This document shows positions 46,191 through 58,100 of a stretch of 64,000 nucleotides of DNA, piece after piece. How positions within the stretch are numbered: the stretch's first letter is position 1; each line of letters opens with the position of its first letter. Origin of the DNA: Euonymus europaeus (Eukaryota > Streptophyta > Magnoliopsida > Celastrales > Celastraceae); the NCBI GenBank assembly GCA_963580455.1, contig OY756964.1:20992001-21056000 (forward strand), read 5' to 3'. Below the pieces are notes generated by a model, which saw only the letters and a program-made list of their open reading frames with translations, made no database searches and was not told the origin of the DNA. The position numbers and the translations under genes are program-made.

Positions 46191-47070
46191 AGAGCTCTAA
46201 ATACACTCATTTGCTATACTCTATATACAACCATGACCCATTAAATTTCCTCCAAACTCTACATCATCCATCATATACTCTACACGCCACCTTACTCTAA
46301 TTGCTCATCATCTCAACAATTATTTTTACACTTTTTAAACTAAATTCTCTAATTTTCCAAATTTATATATACACCTCTAATAATTATTATTTTTGTCTTT
46401 TACGTACAATAATTAAGAGATGGTGAATGTATGTGAATAATTTTTTCTTATATGGGGCTGTTAGGGTTATAAATTATTATTATTATTTGGATATTTTAGG
46501 TTTTTGGATTATTTTTTTACTGATTTTCTTCAATCATTAAAAACATTGAATGACTCTAATATGAAATACTTTTATTTCAAAATTTAAATATCAATACAAG
46601 TATATCAGTCAGAACGTAAATTTACAGTTGATTGAAATACATTCATCGAATGAACATAAATTTCCCATAAATTTCCTTTACCAAATTATGTCGCATTGCG
46701 AACTTTTCAGGTTGGACCAAAATAAAATATGGGTCACAACTTCAACATAATGTTTTAAATTATTGAAGAAAACTTGTAAAAAATAATCCAAATAACTAAA
46801 ATACTCTAACAACAAAAAGTAATAAAAATTTATTTACTTACATTCACCATCTTTTAATTATTACACATAAAAGATGGATAATAATTATTAGAGGTGTACA
46901 TATAAATTTTAAAAATTAGAGGATTTGTTTAAAAAAATGTAAAAATACTCATAGAGATGATGAGTCATGAGTGGAGTGTGGTATATAGAGTATATGATAT
47001 GTAATAAAGAATTTGGTGAGCCAAAGTGGTGTACAGAATAAAACAAGTATGTGTACTTTTAAAAGCTCTC
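46191..47070. mobile_element. Foldback element with arms of about 380 bp
   Basis: The left arm from GAGAGCTCTAAATACACTC and the reverse complement of the right arm from GAGAGCTTTTAAAAGTACAC are similar for about 380 bases. Matching blocks include 'catatactctacacgccac' against 'catatactctatataccac', 'acacctctaataattattat' on both arms and 'agatggtgaatgtaagt' or 'agatggtgaatgtatgt'. A spacer of about 100 bases separates the arms. The transcript would form a long imperfect hairpin. No ORF. Family unknown. Confidence 0.85.
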
Positions 47071-47896
47071 AATTCAAAAATCTTTATTCTTTTAGTTACC
47101 AAAGTTGATTTACCCGTTTATTAATAGAAGGAACAACCTATTAATTGCATAGAACCTATTATATCAATTTGACATATTAAATTGAGCAAAAATAAATTTT
47201 TTAAATAAAAGTTCATCTATAAAAGAAATTAAGACATTAGATTAGAAAATAAAATTATATACCAGGTTTGCCAGTTTTTTTTCAAAATATTAAAAAGTTT
47301 ATCATTTTTTTTGGGAAAAATCGAATAGTTTTTCTGGTTCAATTGCTAATTTTTTTTTTAAATCTAAATTGTGCCGATGTGGTGACCGGTTCACCAGTAA
47401 TCCAATTGAACTCGCCCGGCTTTTATGACACCTGAGGAAAACATAGGGTGTGTTAAGAAGCTATTTTCTTTTCATTTTAAAAAAATGATTTTGGGTTTAG
47501 ATTTTGAAGACATAATTATTATTAAAAATTTGTCAAAAAAATTCATTTGTTTTGTGTTATTTGAATATTGTTTACTATTTTCTAAAAGAAAAATATATAA
47601 AAAATTATTTGACATATGTTGTTTAAAAAAAAACATTATGATTGAGACAATTCATCTAATATTTGGAGCATAACAACAATAAATTCACTCAAACTCCAAC
47701 CCAATGTTCATATCAAACCCTAAATTCACCCAAACTCCAAAAATTTGAATAGTAACTACATACGTAATGGCATGATTGGTGTGAAAATTCTAGGCCCAGT
47801 CACGTTTGGCTTCCATAAGAAGAAGATAAAGACTGGAAATGTCAAAAGGGCACGTTGGGTGGCTACAACAATGATCAACAACATGATAGAACACTA
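47071..47896. other. AT-rich spacer, nothing recognised
   Basis: An 82-codon open frame (47425-47673) is Lys/Ile/Phe-rich from AT bias and matches no family. The stretch 47260-47420 contains 'gaccggttcaccagtaatccaattgaac', a fragment type common in plant repeats. Confidence 0.4.
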
Positions 47897-48218
47897 AGAG
47901 CACCCCTTAGTTTTTGCTAGGAATGTGATAATGTATAAGATTTTGTTGATATTGTTGTATTGAGAAATGTGTTTTCCTGACGTGATTATATTGGAAAATG
48001 TGAATAAGTGTGTGACTTGATTTTTTATAAAAGATGCAGAATTTGATATTAATTTTAGATTAGTTTTGTTAAAAATGGAATGCAGAAATAAAAGTGTAGT
48101 TCCTTGACTTTCTTTAAAAATGGAAAATATATATAAATTTATATTTTAATGATGTGATTATGTAAAAAAATATGTGAATATTTGATAAAAATAGGAGACC
48201 TACTATTATGGGTGCTGT
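47897..48218 (+). mobile_element. MITE family A copy, about 322 bp
   Basis: The left end after TA reads AGAGCACCCCTTAG. The reverse complement of the right end reads AACAGCACCCATAAT, next to TA. Internal motifs are shared with the other copies: 'ttgagaaatgtgttttcctgacgtgatt', 'gaataagtgtgtgacttgattttttataaaagat' and 'ttgatattaattttag'. Confidence 0.65.
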
Positions 48219-51200
48219 TAACAAAGGAAAAGAAGAAAAAATAGAGAGAGTAATAAGAAACAAATGATGACAGACAGACATATAATGGAACCCCCACCAC
48301 CAAATCCACATACAATCACTCAGAGAAGAATCGTTGCATGCGCAATCTAATCACACTGTCCTTTCCGTACAATCAAAGTATTCACTCTGTCTCCTTATCT
48401 TGCCTTTTAATTTCTTATTACCTTTTTGTTGGTGTTCTTGAGTTAAGATATAAAATGCACTATTTATATAAATACGACCCCATCACTCCCCAATTATTCG
48501 AGGATCTTTTTGAAAGAAGAAAATCATACGAGCCTTGAATTCCAAACGGGCAATACTTTAATTAAATTGAGTCTTCCCTTATCTCGCATATTTTATTTCT
48601 TATACTTCTCCCTACTTGTTTAATCTCATCCCTGCTCATTCTGATAAGGTCTACTGAAAAATCGGGTTGACAAAAATTCGAGTCTGATCCGGATAAGATA
48701 TGTTGTTTAAGAGATATTTGTATGTTCGGATTCCGATTGGTTTAAATCCGAACAAGTAAATCGGACAACAATTTAATTCAAGTTAGGATCCGATAATTCA
48801 ATCGAGTAAGATTTTTATATTTTTAACTCAATCCTGATTTTAAAATAGACATTTTTTTTTGTTTAAATCTAGTTTTCAAACATAAAACTTATGTCCGAAC
48901 TTTGTTTAATATCCGGATCGAACAAATCGATCATCTTAATCGGACATCATTTTGTCACTTTATAGAAAACCATGAAGGAAATTACTAAGAGCCTTTGATC
49001 TTGCCTATAAAAAGAGCCTGTGACTACCGATCAAAGTCATGATGGTCATACAGAAAAACACATTCGGAAAATTTAGGCTTTTTTCTCGCAATTACTTCCG
49101 CCATTAACAACATTATCAAAATTCTTAGTCAACTATGGCTGGAGAGCCCGCGGAGGACACGCTTGAAATATCTAAATTAGTATTAGCAAATTATAGCGCG
49201 TTTAAGAGGAGTGTAATGATTACAAAAATAATTAAAAAAATAGATAAATAAATATTCATGTTTAGAAGACATGTATATTATTTATCCGATAATTTTTTAG
49301 ACAACTTTTTTCCTTCATATTTTAAGTGTAATGGTGATTCATACGAAGAGGCGAGTAATGATTGTTAGAGTATTAATTAATACGTTACATTTCTATTTAT
49401 TATTTTTGTTGATCAAACGCACGGTTAGTCAATAAAGATCGGCATTGGATTGGTGGTGGTCACATTATAGCTAGCTCTTTATCTAAGTTAATCAAATCAG
49501 TAGTAATTTACAATGCAACACACCAAAAGTTCCATCATCATACATCAAAGTTGGAGTGGGGGGGAGAGTGGCATCAGCACGCGTGACTGAAAAGAGAAGG
49601 TGACAAGGGGTATATGTGTATGATTATGTCGACTTTCACTTGGAATAATTCGACTAGCTAATCACACACGCAACTCTTTTTTAGTGGACTTTGGAATACA
49701 GAGAACGTATGTTGGACTTTTAACCAAAGTATTTATTAAAAAATATGTTTGATTTGATATAAGTTAAGATATTAATTAAATACTGTATTTTCTCGCAAAT
49801 AAGTCATACCCGAATGGTAATTTATTAATTTGTTGCGTTAGAGCGCATGTGAGTTGACAGAAAGAACAATACCCCATTTTATTTTGGCTCGACTTATCAT
49901 ATTATCGAATATAAAAATATTTATGCACGGGAACTTGATCATTGTCTAAGTGTAGACTCATATGAGATTACATACGATCAAATTCGCTAATTAAACTCCA
50001 TAAATATTGCCGTAGGGCTAGATAAAATTCGTGTTTGCTAGTTTTTATAAAAATTAAGCAACACATTCAAGATGCAGTGACATTGGATCCTGTCTTATAT
50101 GGTAAAGTGAAACATGTGAGTCTCATCCCATATACACTCGATAATCAATGGGTTTTTAATCTATAGGGGTGACTCAAAAAAAATTATTGGGCGTGAAAAT
50201 TGAACCTCTGACCTTTGATAATGATTAATTATGCCAAATCATCACCCAGACAACTCATCCAAGGAGTTTCTTGTTTGCTAGTATTTGTTTTTAGGAAATC
50301 TGGAAATGGCAATGAAACAAAACTCACTAAACATCGGGGCAAGGGTACTCTGCTGTAAAAAAATTATGGCAAACCCCACTGTAATCAACATTTAACCCAT
50401 TAAAAGTTTTTATATAATTTTTAAAAAGATTATAAATATGTTTTCATTGGGATTATGAGTTGAACAATAATTTTTTATCAAACAAAAATAAAATAGAACG
50501 TGAAATATGACAAAATATTTCAGGTTTATATTTAACAGTTTAGAATGTTCATATCGTTTACACGTTCCATTAAATTTTGGTTTGATACAAAAAAATATCC
50601 CGTGAGACTCGTAATCCTAATCAAAACACATTTCATATGATTTTTAAAAAATTAAATAAAATTATTAAATAGGTGTAATATTGATAACAAAGGGATCCGC
50701 TGTAATTTTTTCCCTCTAAACCCCACTTTTCTTAAACATCCCAATTGACTAGTGAGTAATGCTACGAACTCTCAAAATAAGTCTCATTTTACCTCAAATC
50801 TATGCGATAAATTAAATTATTTTTTTTATCATTAAGTGACAAATGAATTGAGGTTATAATGTTTGGACGGGTAGATGCGTTAAATGAGCCGCTAGCTTGA
50901 GACTTTCGGGTAGCATTCTCATTATTCTATGTCTAGATTTTCAAGGAGGGCTGGTTGGACAGCAGATGTGAACCTCCATTTCATAGATTTGGTTTGCCTT
51001 ATGCGACTTGGAGTCTTCATTCTTTCACGCGTGATTAAAACAATTGAGGTTATAATGAAGGATTGAATGTAATCTCAACCATTATTCGTACTAGTTATAG
51101 CTATATATTCATATACGTCCTATCCTACTCAGTTATTTCATTCTGACCAGCAGGCGAATATGGTTAGATTCTAAATTACACAGTGAAAGCAAGAAATGAA

Positions 51201-52948
51201 AAAAGTCAGGATAAGATATGCCCAGTCCCCAGTGACTCATCTTACCAATTTAGGTTGCTTGTTCCATCAATATGTAGATACATATTAAGCATATCTACAC
51301 AAAGATGCCATCTAGTGTTGGGAATGGAGGGGCCCAAACTCCACAACTTTTCCCCAACTGTATGTCCTCACATGCACCCATCTTACTGATTGGACTCTAG
51401 GGGCTATATCGCTTCTTCAGCCTCTCCCCAACCAACGATCCAAAATTGGGTTTCTTGCACTGTTATGATTGTCATAACACATGTGGCAGTTATTATAATC
51501 ACAAGATTTGATTCTATTTTTAAATTTGAAAAATCAAAAATCATGGCTTCCACTCATTAGAGATACTTAAGGATACACACCCTTAGAGATATTAAGCATT
51601 TTCGGGTTATTTTTCATATGCTACCGATCAGTTTTGCTTTCCCCACCCAAATAAATTATCTGCTTTCTTCCATAATTGGTGGGATAATCAGGACAATCAC
51701 ACGCAATTTGATACACCTTTTAGTTCGTACCATCGAAATTTCTTTTGGATGGAGTTAGTTGCGGCAATTAATCAAACACCTTGTGCGAGTGATCAACTAA
51801 TCCGACAATTTCGACATGTAAATCGTGCTAAGTACAAACCCTTGATGCAGAAATGTGTTATAGATAATAAAGAGAGAATCGACCAGTAATGCTGTGCAGT
51901 TGGCACAAGCAATCTTTGTCAAATGTCAAATAATCGAAAATTTCTTCCAAGAAGAAGAAATGAAAATGGTAGTCAATTATGTGACCAATCCAAGTTGGAT
52001 GCGGCAACAAGAAAAACATGGACCAAGCAATGAAGACAACACCCATTGAATCTAATTCCCATCTGTGCGTGAGTGGCCCTACCAGACAGACTTTCTCTAT
52101 GGATATTAAAATAGAAATGGAGATTCTGCACGTGAACTTCACACACAGTCGTCGACTATAACTCTATAAGGCACAAAATATTAGACATTGACTAGTATTA
52201 TACTTTCATTGGACTGAAGTACATAACAAGGAGTTTTCTTCTGCAAATGTAAAACTTGTTGGAATATCTTGCTTTAGATTTGTTTTCGATTTCCACCATC
52301 ATCGTCAACATCAGTGCATGCACTATCATCATCATGATCATCAAAGTAACATCATAGCAACCATTTCATTAATTAGGTAAGCAATTCATTGTTCGAAAGA
52401 TCAGCTTCCCTGATTGCAAATCTCAAGTCTGCTCACAACAAAAATATTGTCCAATTCCTCGGAATATATTGTGCCGACTCTTAAATCCATAAAAAAAATA
52501 TCTAATTGTGTGAAGGAGTGGGTCTTTTCCTTACAAAAAGGATTGTAATCCTACAATTTTAATTCTACAGAATAGTTCCTGTGAATATTTCGGATCTCCA
52601 CAGTTTTATTATTTCTTTGATCATCTCGCTTAATGGTTTTTAAGCTCATGAAAAAGACATTGTGTGAGAGATTGGGTCTTTTTTTTTATATATAACAAGG
52701 TTTTGAATCTCACAATCTTTTGACGTGGGATTCCTAACATCGCTAAAAGTTTTGGGCTCGTGAATGACAGCATTCCTGTTCCAATGCATAGATTTGATTT
52801 CATTTATGAAAATTGATAACGTAATAATAACAAATATGTATTTATTTATTTTATATTTTAGGTTTTAAAAAATAAATGATAGTGTTTACCACACGTGACA
52901 TGCTATGATGAATATATGCTAAATATAAAGGTTCAGAAAAATCTTATA
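48219..52948. other. Long AT-rich spacer, nothing coding
   Basis: No exon chain or known domain was found in 4.7 kb. A block at 48655-48960 has 'ccggat' and 'tcggacat' motifs scattered on both strands, as in degenerate plant repeats. At 50170-50270 'aaaaaattattgggcgtgaaaattgaacctctgacc' and the following bases look like a dispersed repeat. Short open frames (51183, 51858) match nothing. Confidence 0.4.
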
Positions 52949-53180
52949 TGGCTTAGCCCTAAACAACCCATAATAATTCATTTCATTGTAACATCGTATT
53001 GTATTGTAACATATATTCAATTATAAATTTACAATAAAATATTATATTTCATTGTTAATATTCTATTGTAATATCATATTTCATGGTACAATTACAATGA
53101 AATATCATTTATTGTGACTTTATAATTGAATACGATGTTATAATGAAATGAGATAATATAGGTTGTTTAGCCCTGAGCTA
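52949..53180. mobile_element. Hairpin MITE, about 232 bp
   Basis: The left end GGCTTAGCCCTAAACAACCC and the reverse complement of the right end AGCTCAGGGCTAAACAACC match. Similarity goes on inward through 'tcatttcattgtaacatcgtatt' against 'tcatttcattataacatcgtatt', so the arms are about 60 bases or more. The interior repeats 'attacaatgaaata' and its complement, as in the 32377-32697 element, though the outer ends differ. Confidence 0.75.
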
Positions 53181-53451
53181 TTTATCACCGCTAAAAGGTT
53201 CATGCTGCAATGAGTCGGTCATGAGAGAGAGAGAGAGAATGGTTTATTGGAATAATATTGTTAAACATCTCAGTCATATGTATCTCATGGTATCTCATAG
53301 ACATGTGATATTGTTATTCAATTGTATTGTTATAACACAAGATAATGCCATGAGATATATAAATTTAAGATACATATCATTTTTATTATTGGAAACCTCC
53401 CACCCCTTTCTTAACCATATGCAAAATCCTCAAATCATACCTTGTATGTTA

Positions 53452-53777
53452 GAGCATCCACAATAGTGATAAGTTCATGGAGAAGGGATAATATATAAAA
53501 ATGTTTGTTTTTATTGATGTAACAATATTAAGAGATGTGTTTTTGTGATATAGATGAATATGTGGCTGCACTTTTTTGTAAAAGATATAAAATACAATAT
53601 TATTTTTAATATAATTTTATTGCAGAATAGAAAAGAGACACTTGACACGTGAGATTTTGTTAATGAAAAAAGAAAAAAATTTATAAAAATTTATATTTTA
53701 TTGATGTGACTATATTAAAAAAATGTATTTTAACGTATTTAAGCTGCATTATCATTTTACTGTTCTGTGGACAACGA
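53452..53777 (+). mobile_element. MITE family A copy
   Basis: The left end AGAGCATCCACAATAGTGAT follows TA. The right end (about 53755-53777) is a weak inverted match. Internal motifs are shared: 'ttaagagatgtgtttttgtgatatagatgaatatgtggctg', 'tttttgtaaaagatataaaat' and 'acaatattatttttaatata'. Confidence 0.6.
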
Positions 53778-54101
53778 GTACGTAACATTTACAAATAGCG
53801 TTCACTAGCTACGAGTAATACATTTTTATGCGTTAAATTTTTTATATATTTTTTAAAATTATAAATATGTATGTATAATAATCGTTCTAATAAATTTAAC
53901 GGTATATTTTTATTAAAAATAAGAATTAAAAAATTATGGTTGAATTGATTGTGCGAAATATTTCAGACCTATTAATTTTTTTTATACCACTAAACATGCA
54001 TTACAGCATGGCTGACTCAGTATCTCACTCGTGAGTCGTGACCAGACCTCCCACAGTCCCACGCACGCCCATCAAAACTGACCTGCACTTGCTTTTATTT
54101 A

Positions 54102-54109
54102 TATATAAA
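54102..54109 (+). promoter_or_regulatory. Likely TATA box of D14
   Basis: TATATAAA 56 bases before the ATG at 54166, giving a leader of about 25-30 bases if start is 30 downstream. It is the strongest TATA-like match near the start. Confidence 0.55.
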
Positions 54110-54165
54110 CAGTACTCCTCCTCCACACAATCCTCACAGAAAAAACCTCTCAAGCACTGACAAGC

Positions 54166-55148
54166 ATGGGCAGCGCAATTATCGATGCTCTCAATGTACG
54201 AGTGGTCGGTTCCGGCGAGCAAATCCTCGTCCTAGCGCACGGATTCGGAACTGATCAATCCGCCTGGCAACGCATTCTGCCATACTTCACACAATACTTC
54301 CGTGTAGTTCTTTACGACCTTGTTTGTGCGGGCAGTGTAAATCCCCAGTACTTCGATTTCAACAAGTACACAAGTCTCGATGCTTACGTTGACGACTTAT
54401 TGGCCATTCTCGACACTCTCGGAGTCGATCGTTGCTTCTATGTTGGGCATTCTGTCTCTGCCATGATTGGGCTCCTCGCCTCCATTAGACGCCCCGAGCT
54501 TTTCGCCAAACTCATCCTCCTCGGCGCCTCTCCAAGGTGAAATGGAAAACTTTCTCCTTTGCAGTTACGCTCTCTTTGTTGGCAATTATTGCAGATATAC
54601 AAGTATTAGATTGAGCAAGCAGTGTCCGTTCTTGTTATGATTGGATTTTTTTGGCAACACTCTCTTTATGTTTGATTAAAGTCCTGACTGAATTGCGCTT
54701 TGAAATTGATGTAATCAGATTCTTAAACGACGACGACTACCATGGAGGTTTCGAGCAAGAAGAGATTGATAAAGTATTTGACGCGATGAAGGCCAATTAC
54801 AACGCTTGGGTCATGGGCTTCGCACCTCTTGCGGTGGGAGCCGATGTGCCTGCCGCCGTCCGTGAATTCAGCCGGACCCTGTTTAACATGAGGCCTGATA
54901 TTACACTATTTGTGTCGCAAACTGTTTTCAACAGTGATCTGCGAGGGATTCTAGGCTATGTCAGGGTCCCCTGCTGTATAATTCAGGCAGCAAAGGATTC
55001 GTCAGTGCCACTCTCGGTGGCAGAGTACTTCCGGACCCATTTGGGTGGCCGGAACACGGTGGAGATCTTGAAGACGGAGGGTCATTTGCCGCATTTGAGT
55101 GCACCATCTTTGTTGGCTCGAGTCCTCCGGCAAGCCCTCTCACGGTGA
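54166..55148 (+). CDS. D14: Strigolactone receptor DWARF14 (alpha/beta hydrolase)
   Basis: Binds and hydrolyses strigolactone, then recruits the MAX2 F-box protein to target SMXL repressors, so it limits shoot branching. Two exons, 54166-54536 and 54719-55148, with one GT-AG intron, give 266 aa (Arabidopsis D14 is 267). The catalytic triad is intact: Ser96 in GHSVSA, Asp217 in AAKDSSVP, His246 in EGHLPHLS. Diagnostic stretches include [60 protein letters not shown] and [20 protein letters not shown]. These fit D14 rather than KAI2 or DLK2. The start is the first ATG after a TATA-like box, and the N-terminus aligns with the family. The exons look GC-richer than the flanks. Nothing suggests damage. 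Confidence 0.96.
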
Positions 55149-58100
55149 GATTTGGGTACAGTTGTTGGGGGTAGTTTGGTGATTAAAGTGTGGGTAGTCT
55201 AACTGGGTTCATTGATGAGGACTAGTAACGGTGGCGATGTAACCCACCTGGCAAATAACTTGTGGACAGGAGCCCTTGGCGTGTAGATTATGAAGATGCC
55301 CCACGTGATTATCACGTGATGAAGTATTCATTTTTGTTTTTTTTCCCTTCTTCCTTTTATTGGTTGAAAACAAGTGAAAAAAATGTATCCTATTATGTAT
55401 GTATGCATGCTCTTCTTAGATGGACCTCAAAAAGTCTCTACTCTCTGGTCCTCTGCCCACCAGTTTCCAATTTTGGGTTAAAGATGATAGATTCATCATC
55501 CAAAAACTAGTGGTGATGAATTCTTTGCCTTAAAAAATATAAGAATAGGGCTATCTCTTCCATGACTACTTTTGACATCATGGGGGTGGTTGCGTCCTTG
55601 TGAGGCTTTAAATATGCTTTATATATATTATTTTTATAATTATGAAATAACATTTTATTGAGATTTATATAAGTGTATCTACTTTCATCAAACCCTAGAG
55701 GTATATGTATTTTGGAAGCCCACTGTAAGAGATATTTTATTTTATTTTCAAAAATCGCTAATGTATTCCGATCGGAATTATATTGTTTCTGCCAAATGAA
55801 AATCAAATGGGCAGTGAAAGTGAAAATTGAGATAAAACATTTCAGATTTATATTTAATAAATGTTGTTTTTTTTTACGATTAATTTTTTTTTACTTTTTT
55901 TACACAAATAATATGCCGTTGGACTCGTAATTTCGATCAGAACATATTCCCGATTTTTAAAAAGGTATTCTTTTAGTGCCTAAAATGCTTCTTACAACCG
56001 GAGCGGACCCGTAGCTTCCATATATTTTACCCTAAAATAAAACGTCAATTCTGGTTCGAATCCGGTTTCATTAAAAAAAAAAACAATCTACTGGGTTAAC
56101 CTCTTTGTCCAAGTCCAACCTGATTGTGTCAGCATGCACGGCCGTCAAATTTTCGGATGGAGACCAAATTGACCGTGTATTTTTTTTCTTCTTCTTCTAA
56201 TTAAATTGATAATAACCGGTTTGAATCCATAACCTCCCCATGATAATGGGATTGAGGGGCTTAGCATTAGAACAAGTGTATTGTTTTGGGGGAACGAGTG
56301 TTGATTAATCCTTGATTTTGTATTCTGCTATCATGAGATCAACTATCCATTGAAAAGTTTGTGACAGAAAATGAGAATAGAAAATGGCACTAATATTAAA
56401 TTACAGTGATTTCATGTCTAATCCCAATTCCGGATGAGAAGTGAAACAGAGACACATTTATGTGGTTCTCAGACAAGGAAACACACTTGCTTTTTTTATT
56501 ATTTGGTAACCATAAGACCTAATCACAACACCTACAAAAAGTTTTATTAAGTGGATCACATCATTTTTTATGTAGAAAAAAATTTAAGTCAGAGTTTATT
56601 TTTTGGTATTAAAGATGACACCAACTGGATTGGATTAACGGTAGAATCAGTGTACTTACATCATTTTGTGCACAAAATGTTTTTTTGAAATTATTAAAAT
56701 TGGATTAATAAAAAATTTTGTCACCGAAAGATAATTTATATTCCAGGTTAGTTACTTAAAATAAAAAAGTGTAATTTGGTTGTCCAGAGTGTGAAATTGT
56801 TACAATCCGCACTCTCAGACATAATTTGTCCACTTCAATCAATCAACATGACTACGTGACGGGATGAAATGCAAGTAACGGTTTTTATTTTTTGTGATTC
56901 TTACGGTGAATTTAAAATCTAAGATTGAAATCACTCATATTTACATTTATCAATTCTCAAAAAAAATTGAAGATGGCACAACTGGATCGGTTGCATGTGG
57001 GCTTGGATTAAAATTCCATGTCATTTTGGGCTTGCATCGAAATTCCAAGTCATTTTGGGCTAGAGTAAAGTGAGGAACTACTGAATTTGGGCCGAGAATC
57101 TGTTGGGCTAAAAAATGTACTCCCATAATTGCATTAAGCGTGGCCCAAAACCCAAGCAACGTCAGAGACTCAAGGTAATTAGTGATCCGTTTGGATCAGA
57201 TTATGTTTCATAGAGTATAAGCTCTCGTAAAACATAAAAGTTGAGGGTGTCCGAGAGTATGGGTGACAGAGTATACGCTAGCGTATACATTAACTTCATA
57301 GCTTATACATTAATTTTTTACTCCGTCAGACATATATATCTAACAAATGGAAGAGAACATTGAAGAATCAAGATTTATTAATCATTAACTGCGATTATGA
57401 AACTGTCAAACTCTGTAGTTTTGAATATCATAACGTGAGGTTGACAAAGTAATAATATAATGCATGTTGATGTTGGGGATGACTTGAGATTAGCTAGTTT
57501 CATTTTTCCAGCTGTGCTTATGTATGGTATCTACTGTGCTGCCTTAATTTGTCTTTCTATGCTATTCTTGCAGATTCTTCTATCCATTACCATGTCCATC
57601 GTTTACACTTTTATCTTGCCACATTTTTCCTATTAGCGCGACTCTTTCGCCAAATGTGTGCGTGCGTGCGTGGGACACAGCTGCCATCTGAGGGAAGTTG
57701 TTGTTGAGCCGCGCGCCAGCACAGCATCATGGACACTGACTTTTGTGGTGGTATATATATATATATATATATGGATATGGTAAACTCCGATGGCTTTGTT
57801 TCATATCATAGCTTGGATGAAAGTTCAAACCATTGGAGTATGTAAGTATTGATCGGTTTGGCCTTACACCAGCACAATTTTATCTTTAAAAGGATCATTT
57901 ACATTTGAGAAAAGTACTTATAAAAATGCTTTGTTTTATCTCAACACTCCTCCGCCTTTATAGGTTCGATTAGGCGAGACCCAACGTAAATTATATGGAT
58001 CAGGGTCCTCTCATATATGGGTGATCCTTCAATTAACGAGGACATTCAAAATGCCTAATAGATAATTCAAACATGGAAGAAGGTAAGTGAAACCGACATT

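Noticed and set aside
56042..56075. Sequence with 'ggttcgaatcc', like a tRNA B-box
   Set aside because: No matching A-box at the right distance, no cloverleaf stems visible, and it is followed by an A run. A decayed SINE is possible but cannot be supported.
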